Shown piece after piece: positions 24,916-37,103 of a DNA stretch of 64,000 nucleotides. The DNA is taken from the NCBI GenBank assembly GCA_031002005.1, contig JARYHS010008074.1, forward strand, positions 275,095,930-275,159,929, read 5' to 3'. This DNA is from Vandiemenella viatica. Lineage: Eukaryota > Arthropoda > Insecta > Orthoptera > Morabidae. A program made the position numbers and the translations under genes. How positions within the stretch are numbered: the stretch's first letter is position 1; the number at the start of each line of letters is the position of its first letter. The notes under the pieces are model-generated. The model saw nothing but the letters and a program-made list of their open reading frames with translations, was not told where the DNA came from and ran no database searches.

Positions 24916-25139
24916 GTACAGAGACCTACACATCCTACGCGTCTGTCTATCACCGTTCAGTAATTTTTCGAAATAATAAGACGACAATTATTATTTATTC
25001 AGAAAATTTTTCAACCAAATGTAGACAGATTTTTCTCCTTGTTTCAAAGGATAAGTGTGCAAACTTCCATCGAAATCGGATGAAAACCGTGGATTTGTGT
25101 GAAGAACGAACCAACAAACCAACAAACAAACAAACATAT

Positions 25140-25160
25140 ACATATATATATATATATGAG

Positions 25161-25198
<38 letters not shown>
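25140..25198. repeat. (TA)n(TG)n microsatellite
   Basis: ATATATATATATATG followed by about 20 TG units. Confidence 0.95.
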
Positions 25199-25201
<3 letters not shown>

Positions 25202-25250
25202 TCTTCTGCGATCACAGCTAATATTTTACTAACTTTATACCAATAAATAA

Positions 25251-28200
25251 TTGGGCTTATTCATCATCAATTTTAGGCACATCAATAAATTATTTCAACC
25301 GAAATTCAACTTCATTTTGGAGGTGCACGTATGTGGACAGCTGTGGGCAATTTTATAATGACATCATAAATTCGCGTGTGGCTTTAATTACTACAGTTTA
25401 GAAAGTTGACTATTGAGTTTGTGAACCATATCTCTACGTTCAAAGAAACTTGTTTCGTTAACATGTCTGCTTGTTTAGACACTTAAAAGTAAAATTCTAA
25501 CTATAAAAATTTAATTGGAGGATCAATAATTTTGAACAAAATTTGTGTTTAACTTTTGACAGTTTTCAGTTGATGAATGTGCACATACAAGTGAGCAATA
25601 AAAGAACTCTCAAAACTGGCTTGAACATATAAATAGTCTTAAACATCTTCTATAAAGAACCATTCTTCAGTAAATACGTTCCTTTTGAACACAATTTTTT
25701 TTAAAAAAATCTGATTATTCAGAGCTACTCATTCCATAAAATAACTGTCAATTTCCTGAGTGTTTTTTTTTTTTTTTTTTAACAAAAAAACTGGAATTTG
25801 AATAACTTTGATCTGAATTCTGTGTATGGATATAAGGCAATGGATTATGGAGGACTGGTTGCACCTCATTAGATCAATATAACCGTCTGCTCTCAAATTT
25901 CACTTAAAAGGAGTTCATATCTCGACCTTGCTATCCCCTCCCACTTGTTGCGTAGCCATTGTTTACACCGGGTGATGTCAGTAGGCAGTGGTCGCCTTGT
26001 GGCGTCTGGCATACTACCCGCCGTGCAGCTACGTGTCGGTTGCGGCGTTGTATCTGTGTCAGGCGCGGCTGCCGAAGCGGAGTTCGTACTTTATTCTTTC
26101 AAACGTCAGCAAAAAAAAAAAAAAAGGAAGAATTGCCTGTGTAACGAAGTGTTTCGCAAGCGGCTAATAGTGCCGGTATTATTAGCACCCGGAAGATCTT
26201 AATTGCATTGCCACTTATTTAGCTGGATGACAACGCGGCACGAACATCGTGGGATTTGCTTACATCACCGAAAGCTATTCGGGACGCTTTTCATTTCAGA
26301 TTCCTGACGATACTTCACCATCTCAGACTAATGAGTAGAAGAGCTGAAACCGTGAAACGATTGATATTGTTTCCGTCTTGGAGATAGACGCTACGTGTTT
26401 CTGGAGTGCAAAGTACATTAAACATTTAAGCAAACACTATCAGAGACTTAAAATCTTTATTTTTTTAAATTACTTATTTAGTAAATTACCCGAAATGTGA
26501 CAGTTTCTGTCTCGTGAGATATACCAATCTTCCCATTCGTACAAAAAGATTTTCCTCTTTTGGTAACAAATAAAAATTCAAATAATAGTTCAAGCTAAAT
26601 GTACAGATTACATACATTTTAACAGATCCTGGTAGTTAATAGCAAAGCTAGAAGAGCTTTTTTGTGCGTGATATGTGCTGTTAAGTGTTAAACAACTTCT
26701 CGTGTCCTGCGTGTGAATTTAAATCATGCCATTAAAAACCAAAACACTTAGTAGAAAACTTCTAAAAACAAGATTTGGTTGAGATAAAATAATTCATGTA
26801 AGATGTATGATTCTCACTTCAGGTAATAAGAAATGCTGCATTAGTGATTTAGTCAACTACTATAAAGAGAAATAACATCACACAAGATTCTTACGCATCT
26901 CTGATTAAATCTCTTCTGAATTCGTCACATTTCAACAGTTAAGGAATAATTCTGTAATAAAAATCCATAAATTTGTATTTTAAAATGAATATTTCCTAAT
27001 CCACAGGGGAACACACCATCGTTGAAAACCTGACACCGACTCCTAGGTATTAATAGCTTGATATAATTTTAAACTTGCAATAATTCTTTGTATATATTTT
27101 TGAATATTAAGACTTCTGCAGTTATATTTATCGTAGAATGTTTGCACAAAATTTTTATGCAAAGTGGATAAAACGGAGAAACTTTCAAAATATTGAACTT
27201 AAGTTTTCTACTCGTTTTAAACGACAACTACTTGCCATTGTTTGCCCTTAGTTACAATTTATTACTTTTTTTTTTTGTTTTACATTGGAAACCTGTTTAA
27301 AGCGTAATACGAACGTGCTGAAAAGTAATACTTTCACGGAGCTCTGCGAATCTCTATTCTGGAAGAGAAATTGGAAGGAAAATTATTTCTGGAGGAGACG
27401 TCAGTCGCGGAATGAGTCGAGACAATTGCCTTTGCTGAATTTTATTGGAATCGCAATTTTCCACCCAATTTCCCCGTTTCTTCGAGTAGCGCTGCTCCCA
27501 TCTGAGGGATGAGAAAAGAGCGCAAAACGAAGTGCGGCCAAATGAGCAGAGAGTCTCTCTGCTCTTTACCATTTTACCACCGTAAAGTGGAACTCAATGT
27601 AGCCGTGTAGAGACACGCACCTCATGCTGCCACAGAAGCGAACCTGATACAAAATAAGTAGACGTCTTTGTCTTGTGAAGATGCCTAAAAAAGGAAGTGT
27701 AATTTTTTTTCTATGAGGAACCGTCAAACAGAAATAGGCGAGCGATACTATAACACTTGTTGATGACTCAATTGAGCGTAATCGGTAAGAGTGCTGTAGA
27801 GTGCTAAACGCTACACGATTATGTTTCATCTTATGTTTACATCTTATCAAGATCTGTGAACAGAAAGTTGCGAAGACAATAATTATAAACTCGTAACTAT
27901 CGACTTTATAGTCCAGAAATGTGTTAAGCCGTCAGAAATTTTGAGCATATTTTGTGTATAATTTGAAAATAATACATTCTTGAAGCCCGAAGTGCACAGC
28001 TGGAATAAGCTCATATGTGAAGGTTTCTCATCACGCCCGTCGTCCCGAAACACCCATGACTCCGCAGAAAATTATACCAACTCAAGATCCTTATTCACTA
28101 AGGCACTCAAATAGCTGTTCGTCAAATTTGTGGTTTAACTGATAAGGTTAAGCAAATATACAGAAAATCCTTTCCCAAAATCACTTCTGTACAAATTAGA

Positions 28201-29100
28201 GGCTACATGAGCTGGAATTTCACTGAAGCTTTTAATTTTTTCATGCGTATCATTGCCTATGGGTAATTTTGAGTTCATCAACATATTCCTTAAACGAGGA
28301 AGTTTAGCACGCAGCGGCATGCGGAAGGAGAAGCGTCTCTGGCGAAGACGAAAACCTGTTTGTCCGCTGGCAACGTTCTAATGATAGCGTTTTGGGATGT
28401 TAAAGGTGCTGTGTACGACTATTATATACTTGAAAGTTGAACTTGCAATGCTGCATGCTACTGCGAACTCTCGTGGAAGATTAGAGATATCTGACCGAAA
28501 GATGTAAGATTTCGATCCGCAGCCTTCTGTTTCTGCACGATGTGCAAAACATGAAAATCTACACTGGACGGTTACGGATCGTCTCTTTCATAATCCAAAT
28601 TTGTCACTACACAATTGGCTACGTACACAATATTTGACGCAATGCGTATAAGTAACGTTGTATTTGTTTCCCTATATATTATTCCAATGAAAGTCATTTA
28701 TTTATAAAATTTATCGTTCATAACTTGATCTATTCTCATTTAAATTCTTCTTTTTGTAATCCGTAATTTATTGTTTTTCACTTTAAGTTAAAAGCTGTAT
28801 ACATTTTTAATAAAAATAGCAGTAGTTTCGTATACTCATCAATACATGGTCACAAAGCTTTAATTGACCGTAGAATTCGCCTCTGCCGCACGCCTAACCT
28901 AATCCCTAATCCCGAATCACCGAGTAAAAACCATCTAAAGTTTTAAGTGATATCCTAGGCTTACTTCGTAGACGCGAAATAAACACTATCGGAGGTGAAA
29001 GTTGAGTTAACCTGGAGGCACGAACTTGTAATGTAACTCTCATCATTATGAAAAGTAAGCACTTTTATTTTTTCCTGACTAAACGGAAGTAATATTTTTT
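25251..29100. other. Non-coding AT-rich DNA
   Basis: No supported gene. GC/CpG-rich patch at about 25930-26060. Homopolymer T/A runs at 25764-25780 and 26111-26124. Open frames are short and without recognisable domains. Confidence 0.4.
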
Positions 29101-29104
29101 TAAA

Positions 29105-29190
29105 ATGCCGACTAAGCGGACTCGAATGGGCGACCACTGACAGCGCGGCGGGTGAGCTACATCTCGAAACCTACTGCACCAAAGGTCAGC
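29105..29190 (-). pseudogene. tRNA-like remnant
   Basis: On the minus strand, an A-box-like ATGTAGCTCACCCG and, further along, GCCCATTCGAGTCC (B-box-like) have tRNA-like spacing. Arms are imperfect, so not a functional tRNA. Confidence 0.3.
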
Positions 29191-30554
29191 TTTTTTATTA
29201 AACATACGATCCTGTGGGGAAAATTTTAAGCTTTATAAAAAAAAAAAACTAAAAAAAAAACGAAGGAATAGGAAGATGTAAGGCAAAACGTCTCTCTTTT
29301 GCCGATGATAATGTTATAATTCTCAAAAATGAAATGGGTTCTAAAAAATGACATTCTTCACGAAATTGCTTATAAATCTGTAGTTAAAATGTAACAGAAT
29401 AAAATTAAATACATTGCGCATAGGCACAATAGATACTAATACAACAGGAAAAGATTCGATGAATACATAAAATCAAAGGGGTCGAATAATGCAAAAGGCA
29501 AAGAGAGATTGATGAAGATTAGAATTGATTTATAAGCTCACCCAAAACACATACAGTAAAAAATAAATAACATTCCATGCAAAAATTAAACACTACGCAT
29601 ACTGTCACATCAATCTTTTTTTTTTAGAAAGCTCACTGGGCGTGCGTTCAACATGTAGACAGTTTAATTGTGTAATTAAGCTAATTTCAAAATAGCGTTC
29701 AAGCTTTACTTAGCTGTTGACTGTGTTCTAATCCACTGTCGCTGTAAAATTCGTGTAGTGATCATTTGGAATCAATGATGCAAATGTAGGATGGCCACTT
29801 TCTTTTCTCGGTGCCTCTATAATTGTACCTATATATTTCTATTTTGTTGCGTTTAATTACTTGAGAAGGGAAAGGATGAAACCTGCTTTAAAAGATGCCA
29901 ACGGATCTCCCAGTTTAATTACCCACTCGATGAACGAACCAATAGTATCGTATCCCCCCACGGAGAGGTTTTTCTGTTGCTGTTTGGTTAACGAAATGAT
30001 GATCGGGAATCTTGTACGACCACCTCTCCTTCCATGCTTCTCAAATAATGAATGTTGCATAGTTTGTTCCACTGTCGGTACTCGAAACGGTTAACTTTGC
30101 GTCGAGCATCAGCTACATTTATGAACCTAAGCAACATTGCATTGAACCGGTACCGACGATTCATTGCATTTCTACGACCTCCATACGCCTATCAATGGAT
30201 GCTCTGTTCCAAATATTCAGTACTTGCAATTTTAAGGAAACTTTTACCTACTGCTTAAAAATTCTGTTTTGGTCAAATATTCTTTAAAATCAAAATCTTA
30301 ATATTTTCTTTACTGAAATGTCTGATTACTTTGTAGCTTTACTGGTTCGCCAACTATGAGACAATTTTTCTTAGTATTACTTGTGACTTTTTGTAGTTCT
30401 GTGTATTGTCTTTTCATATGATTACTAATAATTCTGATATTAACGTTCACATAATTATTCTGTAAGCTCAGGAAAATGAACAGTGACTTTCGTAACTGGA
30501 GTTGTTGTTTAAGTATATGAGATGTGTTACAGTAAAGTTAATCTTCTAACATCA
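29191..30554. other. Non-coding AT-rich DNA
   Basis: A-runs at 29238-29262 and T-run at 29617-29625. Open frames at 29857-30094 overlap on both strands and carry no recognisable domain. Confidence 0.4.
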
Positions 30555-30612
30555 GACCGAGTCGGTGGGTGAGCCCTCAGAGGCGGTCCTTGCATTCGGA
30601 AGGACGCTTCAA
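30555..30612 (+). mobile_element. SINE family A head fragment
   Basis: ACCGAGTCGGTGGGTGAGCC and TTGCATTCGGAAGGACG match the 5' tRNA-like head and linker. The B box and body are missing, so the copy is 3'-truncated or disrupted. Confidence 0.6.
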
Positions 30613-31892
30613 GCTTGACAACGTCGCTTTCTTCCCGACGAATACAATTAAAGCTGCTGCAACTGCCGTAACCTAACGCGCACCATTACTTTGCGTCGTT
30701 TACTGTGGGAAAATGTATGTTCGTTTACTGCAGATTTATCTGAAGTTCGTCTTCAGAGAATGTTTTCGAATAGAACACTGAAAGTTTCCGTAGAGTCTCC
30801 GTGCCACATGAAACAATAACAAACCGTTTAGGAAAATTGAAAGAAAGGATCTCTATTTTGGATAAATATCATAGAGCTAGACGAATTGTAGGTGGGGAAA
30901 CTTTCGGCAATGGAGCTTCCATCTTCCAAAAGAGTAGTGCGTTTTCTTTTAGATAATGACGCTGATTATTACATAGTGGTCTTTTTTTGTGGTTAAAGCC
31001 GGCTCAGGAATAACAAGTAGACTCGCTCATAGATTTTAGTGGTGAAATTTTTTCATGTTAATGTTTACTTTAGTTACTCATAATGGAGGATATTTGACCA
31101 ATTTTATCCGCTACGGTCATTTTAGGACAAACGTTGAATCATTTCAAATTAAAAACCATTTAATCTCATACTGAAAAAAAAATCTGACAGTAGAATTCGT
31201 GTAAAGTATTTCAGCATAATTTTATGCTGAAACTGACCACGTATAAGAAAACGCATTTATTCAAGATATAGCCACATGACTTGTCATGCGACACTCCAAT
31301 AATCTGAATGGAAACGGTGAACGATATTTACTGAGAAGTCCAAAATATCTAATAATCCCCTAAGACCATGCGTGTCAAATGCCACTAGGCTCACTTGTCG
31401 TGAGGCGCACGTTGTGGCGTCCCTGCTCACGCGCCGCACGTGTCACATGTGACAGCGATCCTAGGCTCTTGCTTAACGGTACAGCGCGTCGAGGCAGTGC
31501 GTGACACGTCTCTTGTGTTCATTGCTCGGGTGTTAGCACAGTTCAGATCAGTTTCATTTCGAAAGAGATTCCCTGACTAGCAAGCATTACTCAAAACCCT
31601 GACTTACCGTCACGATATACAGAGATTTACCGATTTGTTTCTCTGTTGATTAGTAATTGGCTTTGAGTTTAGCTTCTCTTAGAAGTGTTAGAAATTAATA
31701 TTCTTAGGAATAATGATTGAACTCCTTTGTTGGCTGAGTCGAATATACAACTGAAGGAAACACAGGAGATTCAAATATCAATCTAGTAATAGATTCCTTA
31801 TGCTTTTAAGTATTCAGCCACGTCTCCAAAACCTGATTCATCGAAAATGTGCGAATATTCTCAGTTAAAGTTCCTTTTATGTCGAGCAGATT
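30613..31892. other. Non-coding DNA
   Basis: No gene recognised. A CpG-rich patch at about 31375-31520 contains CACGTGTCACATGTGACAGC, with E-box-like CACGTG and CACATGTG words. Confidence 0.35.
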
Positions 31893-32310
31893 TCATAGTG
31901 AAGGTCTACATCTACATCCATACTCTGCAATTCACAAACATTGTGGGTGGCAGAGGGTGCTAAGCACCAATCTTAATTCTGCGCATTCCAATCCCGAATA
32001 GCACGAGGAAAGAAAGAATACATAAAAGCATCAGTACGGCATCTTATTTCTCGAATCTTATCCCTCCGGTCATTGCGACCCAAATAGGTTGGTGGAAGAA
32101 GTATTTCACTGCACTCGTAGGTCATAGAACTTCGCATATTCTCCAATAAATTTAAACGTATGTAAATGACGTCGTCTGTCTTCCAAACTATCCCAGCCCA
32201 ATCTATGTATCAATTCTGTGGCGCTTTCACAAGGGCTGTAACAACCAGTCACGAATCGAGCGGCTCTCCTCTGTACCCCCTCCACTGAGGTAGTTAGAGT
32301 ACATATTAGT
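31893..32310 (-). mobile_element. LINE 3' end, inverted, same family as 1-590
   Basis: Read on the minus strand this contains the same 3' region as 1-590: the coding remnant for a TRAARFVTGCY-like block, GWDSLEDRRRH-like sequence, CACCAACCTATTTGGGTCGC, ATTCGGGATTGGAATGC, GCACCCTCTGCCACCCACAA and the terminal ATGTAGATGTAG repeat (31897-31910, complement). It is 5' truncated, with decayed coding frames. Confidence 0.85.
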
Positions 32311-32644
32311 AATGAGACTTTGGAGGTGTTGCTCTTGATTCTCTAACTGAATTCAAAATGCTTCACATTCTCCATCCTCTGATCAATAATATTAATTTTT
32401 ATCGCAGATTTTTCAGTAAACGATTTCAGCATTACAAAAATTTATGTATATATTTGCGCTCTTTGTTTCAGTCACTTCTAAAAAATCTTCAACAAATTTT
32501 ATCTTCTAAAATCTCGTCACTGCAGTGTACGTTTATTTGGTTTGACTAGTACGTCGGGAACTAATCGATTTCATCCTGTAAGATACATTACAAAGCAGAT
32601 TAAAAAGCTTTACAATGAAAATACACACTTATGAATAAATTGGC

Positions 32645-32888
32645 ACAGCGCGTGGTGAGTGGGCGGTATCGCTGTGACCTCGTATTCGGAAGGACGCGGG
32701 TTGGAATCTCCATCCGGCCACCCAGATTTCAAGTTTTCATGGTTTCCCTAATTCACTCCAGGCGAATGGCGGAATTGTTTCTTCAAATTATCATGGGTGA
32801 ATTCCTTCTCGTTTCTTTACCCACAGTGTCTACCCGCCTCTGATGATCACGGCGTCTACCAGGAATAAAGCCGCAACCAAAATAAAAT
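32645..32888 (+). mobile_element. SINE family A, full length but diverged
   Basis: Head GCGTGGTGAGTGGGCGGTAT, linker CTCGTATTCGGAAGGACGC, B-box-like GGGTTGGAATCTCC (32698-32711), body TTCACTCCAGGCGAATGGCG and TCATGGGTGAATTCC, and a 3' CTCTGATGATCACGGCGTC region. Confidence 0.85.
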
Positions 32889-34569
32889 GCTGTCACCTAA
32901 ACAGACATATTGAGTTGGAATATACCTGTGCGCTGCCGCTGAAGTGACGTAGTCTGTGTGGGTGCAGGACCTGTTGTTCGTCTAGCTGGCCTCGCAGCTC
33001 GTTAGCAGCAACCACACCACCACAAACAGAAAACAACGAGCGCACACCCCCTGAGCCTGTCTTTATCTCATTATTTTCCGCCGAGGAGTATAGTACTTTC
33101 TTTTAAACATTGTATTGACGTCTTTATTAGCCACTTCTGATTATGAAAATATCAAATGCCTCCAAGTACCTTCAATAATAAGAAAAGAAAGTTTGATTAT
33201 TTGGATTTTCTTGTAAAATATTTCCGTTTTCTGTTCAAAAAGCATGTCTGTGTCAAATATTCTACCAGAAAGCGGTTTTTATTCTGTATTTAATTAATTT
33301 AACTATAGAATTTCAGTCAAACGTTCTGGTTCTGTATTGTGAACCCACTCGTTTCTTGTTTTATGTTTTGAGGACCTTTTTTTTTTTTTTTTTTTTTTTT
33401 TTTTGTTAGCTCTTCTATTTGTTACGAAAACATACTATTTAATTAGATAAGTAGTGTCAGTAAGTTGATACACTTTGCTCTGATTTTTCGTTCTCTGATG
33501 TTCACTTTCCGAACTACCGTTTAAATCAATAGCACTTTTGTTCTGAGTGAAATTGAATTGCTACATCGTTTATATCGCGCAGTGGATACAGAATTTTTGT
33601 TGTCGCACAGTTGAAATCAATATTAGCATTTGTTAATGCAACAAATAGTAAAGCATAGGTTTTCCCTACTCAGTTGGAGGTCTTATATTCGATCCTCGTT
33701 CAAATCTAAAGTTACTAAAAGTAATTTTAGTCAAAATCTCCCCTTTCTGTATTAAAACCATTCCCGCAGGTTCATGGTTGACATGGTCGCGATGGTTGGC
33801 AGACTCCTGACATTGAATATTGCCTGAAAATTCCCTTGATATCCAATGAAAGTGAATAAATGAAACAAATATTTAATAAGACAAATATTTTAAAAAGACA
33901 TAACAGTGTGTTTGTCTTCCAGTATAAGTGGTATATCTCGATATCTTATACAAAACTTCTGTAATCCTTTGTTAAAGTGATGCAGAAATATTGCTAGGAA
34001 AATTTAGATCGAAACATCGCATCTCAAGCTCAGTGACTTAACTACTAACATCCAAATAAATTTAATCTTCTTTAACTAAAGTTTATACTTCTTTCTTTAC
34101 AAAGTAAATATTTTAATAGCAACACAATGGTACATTTTATCGCAAGTTGAGAACAGGTCCTATGAGACATTCAAGTTAATGTCAAAAAGCAACGTTTAAC
34201 ATAACTTCCATTCGTTTTTAAAAGAAATTGTAGAGATTCCCAAAATTTACATTTACCTCGCCAAAATTAGCCCATTATTCTTCTTGTTCTGCTGAAACAA
34301 TATATAAAAATAATAACCCGTCAGTTTGGTTGCGGGCGTTAAGGCGTCGCCACACTGGCTCGTGGAGGTACAAAGGAACCTGGCCCCCGCGTACGCGTGT
34401 CTTGGTTGCGCTTCCCATGAAGCCTGGGTCAGCCCCAATATCCACCTTATAAGCTACACATTTAATAAAAACATAGCCTACACAACACAAGGTACACTTT
34501 TCGCAGGCAGATGGCAGCACACATTCCGCCAGTGGGTTAAATGCTCCGGATCTCACAAATCCATGTAAA
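32889..34569. other. Non-coding DNA with poly(T)
   Basis: T25 at about 33379-33404. A GC-rich patch at 34320-34440 (CTGGCCCCCGCGTACGCGTG) may be an old repeat. No gene or transposon was recognised. Confidence 0.35.
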
Positions 34570-34823
34570 CCCGAGACTGGTGGGTGAGTGTAACGCTCTG
34601 ACCCCGCTTTCGGGAGAACTGTAGTTCGAATCCCCGTAAGGCCATCCAGAAATCGGTTTTGTATTGTTTCCCCATGATAACTTCAGCGGAATTCCGGGAT
34701 GGTTCCTTTTAAACGCCATAGTCGAATTCCTTCCAGTTCCCCGTCTCCCCCCTCCCCCACCCCAATCCTCTACCGCCTCCATCGTCAACAAGGCATAAAG
34801 CCTCAAGCAAAAAATAAAATAAA
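34570..34823 (+). mobile_element. SINE family A, full length, diverged
   Basis: Head ACCCGAGACTGGTGGGTGAG, B box AGTTCGAATCCCC (34623-34635), body CGGAATTCCGGGATGGTTCC and GCCATAGTCGAATTCC, C-rich linker, 3' GTCAACAAGGCATAAAGCC and an A-rich tail. Confidence 0.88.
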
Positions 34824-36359
34824 TATCTGCGACACTCTTCAATTTACGAAGCATGTATGATGAAAACTGCTTGAAGTATCTAAGTGTCCCTTTAGTAATT
34901 GGTTGCTGTTACAGCAATGTGTCATATCAATCCTTAATTTTGTAATGAAAAAGATATTTCCCATGCATGGCACATTTTATCAGCACCTAACGATGAAAAG
35001 AAACTTGGATTAACTAGTGAAAAGTTAAAGGTATTATGCATCAAGATGAAAAAATAACGCTTAAGCTTGAGATTATGCTAAGCGGTTCGGTGTAACTGAA
35101 ATATCTGTTCCATGAAATATTTGGGTGTAATAATCTAAACCAAAATCAAGTGACCCCATCACATAGAAACGGCCATAAGGAAGGCTGAGACTAGATCACG
35201 ACTAATATGTTGAATTCTAAGGAACTGCAACTATTATAGAACACAGCGTATCTGAAGGTCGAAGAGTGATGTATGTGTTACATATCGGAATACATTGCTC
35301 AATAACATCAAGTAGGTGCAGACAACGGCCACAATCCTTATGAGGGTATCACAGGCTTTAAACGGTGAGGCGGGGATACTTTGATTGAAACAAGATCTAC
35401 TTTCCACTTTAGCTTACGAGGGCCATCCGATAATTTCATGGCCATAACAGATAAACAAAATAGTTCAGTTAAATAAGCAAATGAAAGGGACGGAAGACAC
35501 AACTAGCCAAAAGGAAGAGAAGATTCTATTTCATAAGGCCATTGCTTTGTCACTAGTGTCCTATTCATGTGTGTTAGTTTTGTTACTCCAACCTCTCTAT
35601 TAACACTATCTGGCTCCTTCAGACTTCGAGCTACATACAAACCTACGTTTGTCATCCGAACTCAGAATGGGTGCAAGACAAAGTATGACCCGTCGAGTAA
35701 ATTTTGACACCTCTGAGAAATCTTTTTACCCTGATACCATAAGAACATTGGAATGTCATTGAGAAGTGCCTGGTGCTCAGGAGAACTTCAATGTCAAATA
35801 TACAATTCTTTTTAACTCTTGAGCATCGATGTAAGTCCACAAATGTTCCGAAACCACATCCATATGGACTAACAGTAATTTAACACCACTTTGTGTCTCC
35901 TCCATCCACCACACATGCACATTTTGGCTAAAACAAAGCAAAAAAAACACACACACATACGAATGCAATTACACAATTCAATCTCTCCGCTCACGACACT
36001 TCCGACAGAGCACCACTGGAAAAACAGCTGAACAGCAGCAACGCACACGCGAAAACTGAAAGTTGATAATGACGTGCATAAAACTGTGCTTCAAAGTTGA
36101 CTACCAGTGGAGGCATAAGAACCACACAATATAAAACTGTATAACTAAATACAATAGTGGAAACAGCATGCTGGTTGAGGTCACAGAAGACCAACTACCA
36201 CACCTCAAAATGTAAATGTAAGTTACAATATGAATCCTATCCTATTACATCATTGTAAATATAAGTCATATTATGCATCTTTTATATAGAATAATTTCGT
36301 TATATGTAAACAAAAAAAAACATTATTTTCAAATTATAACTAATCGTATATTATAGGAA
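34824..36359. other. Non-coding DNA
   Basis: No supported gene. Short overlapping frames on the minus strand (35652-36194) show no known domain. Confidence 0.4.
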
Positions 36360-36480
36360 AACATTGCACGCTGAACATACCCTATACTTCGACGAGTGGC
36401 GAAACGCGTCTGAAAAATAAAGAATATCCAACGACAGTTGTATTGGCGTATTTAATAAATAATAATTATTAGTTTAACAA
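36360..36480 (+). mobile_element. Possible Penelope-like element 3' tail
   Basis: The block GACGAGTGGCGAAACGCGTC is followed by TGAAAAATAAAG and, after about 40 bases, TTTAATAAATAATAATT. A GAAACGCGTC box shortly before an AATAAA-type tail resembles the 3' ends of Penelope-like retroelements, which can carry small hammerhead motifs. The first hammerhead box (CTGANGA) is not intact here. No coding part was found. Confidence 0.3.
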
Positions 36481-36852
36481 GCAACTGAGGAAGAAATGGC
36501 CTGCAATAATCACAAACATAGAAATAATTTGTTCAATCCCAACTGAGATCAAACATTCATCTCGGCAACGTATTTCTGTCAATAAAAGATTAGATAAATC
36601 ATGGAAATAAGGCGCTATACTCCAGCATGAGTATTATTTATTACGTCGTGACTTCAGAGATTGCCATTCACAAATGCAAGTGAAGGGTAGCAACCTCTGG
36701 CAGCTAAAGTTTGAGAATCTCTAAACAAAGATGTAGATTTTATATACAACCATGACACTCCTGCATTGTCGCTTTCTGTACCGTTCTTCTGGAATATCCA
36801 TTCCGGTGTTTCTTGTCTAACTGATTGGTAATATGAGGTGGTTGTGTTGCAG
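36481..36852. other. Intron sequence upstream of the first recognised FAM43 exon
   Basis: AT-rich DNA ending in a splice acceptor (GAGGTGGTTGTGTTGCAG) at 36852. No upstream FAM43 exon recognised. Confidence 0.5.
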
Positions 36853-37103
36853 GTGAGGGTTGCGTGGAGAAGCCGCTGTCGACGCTTTGGCGGAACTACA
36901 CGGGCAGCGCTAAGGCGGACGTGTCGATGAAGGTGACTGTGACGGGGTCTGGCCTGAAGGCGGTGACTCGCGAGCACGGCCTCACGGAGTACTGGTCGCA
37001 CCGCCTCACCTACTGTGCCGCCCCCGCAGCCTTCCCGCGCGTCTTCTGCTGGGTCTACCGCCACGAGGGCCGCCGCCTCAAGCAGGAGCTGCGCTGCCAC
37101 GCG
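36853..37103 (+). CDS. FAM43: FAM43 exon: core of the PTB domain
   Basis: 251 nt, GC-rich, between acceptor TTGCAG and donor GTCAGT. It starts with the last two bases (GT) of a split codon. It encodes GEGCVEKPLSTLWRNY, MKVTVTGSGLKAV, THR-free SHRLTYCAA, FPRVFCWVYRHEGRRL and ELRCHA. These align block by block with remembered vertebrate FAM43A/B (GDGCTD, KMKLTVS, ITYC, VFAWVYRH, LRCHAV). The WVYRH strand and LRCHA strand belong to the PTB beta-sandwich. The exon ends in phase 0. CpG density is high compared with flanking introns. Confidence 0.9.

Larger units (their letters stand above)
24270..25250. repeat. Composite of dispersed repeats and microsatellites
   Basis: It begins with CTAGCTGATACCCGCGACTTC, a motif of a kind that is widely dispersed in arthropod genomes. 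It includes (CA)n at 24653-24694, a tRNA-like unit on the minus strand at 24826-24915, and AACAAACCAACAAACAAAC running into (TA)n and (TG)n at 25140-25198. No coding potential is evident. It is likely several nested old repeats; I could not define boundaries. Confidence 0.45.

Noticed and set aside
24991..25215. Open frame containing a Thr-His repeat on the minus strand
   Set aside because: Translation of the (TG)n microsatellite.
25945..26202. GC-rich open frames possibly forming a first exon
   Set aside because: Interrupted by an A14 run and without recognisable motif.
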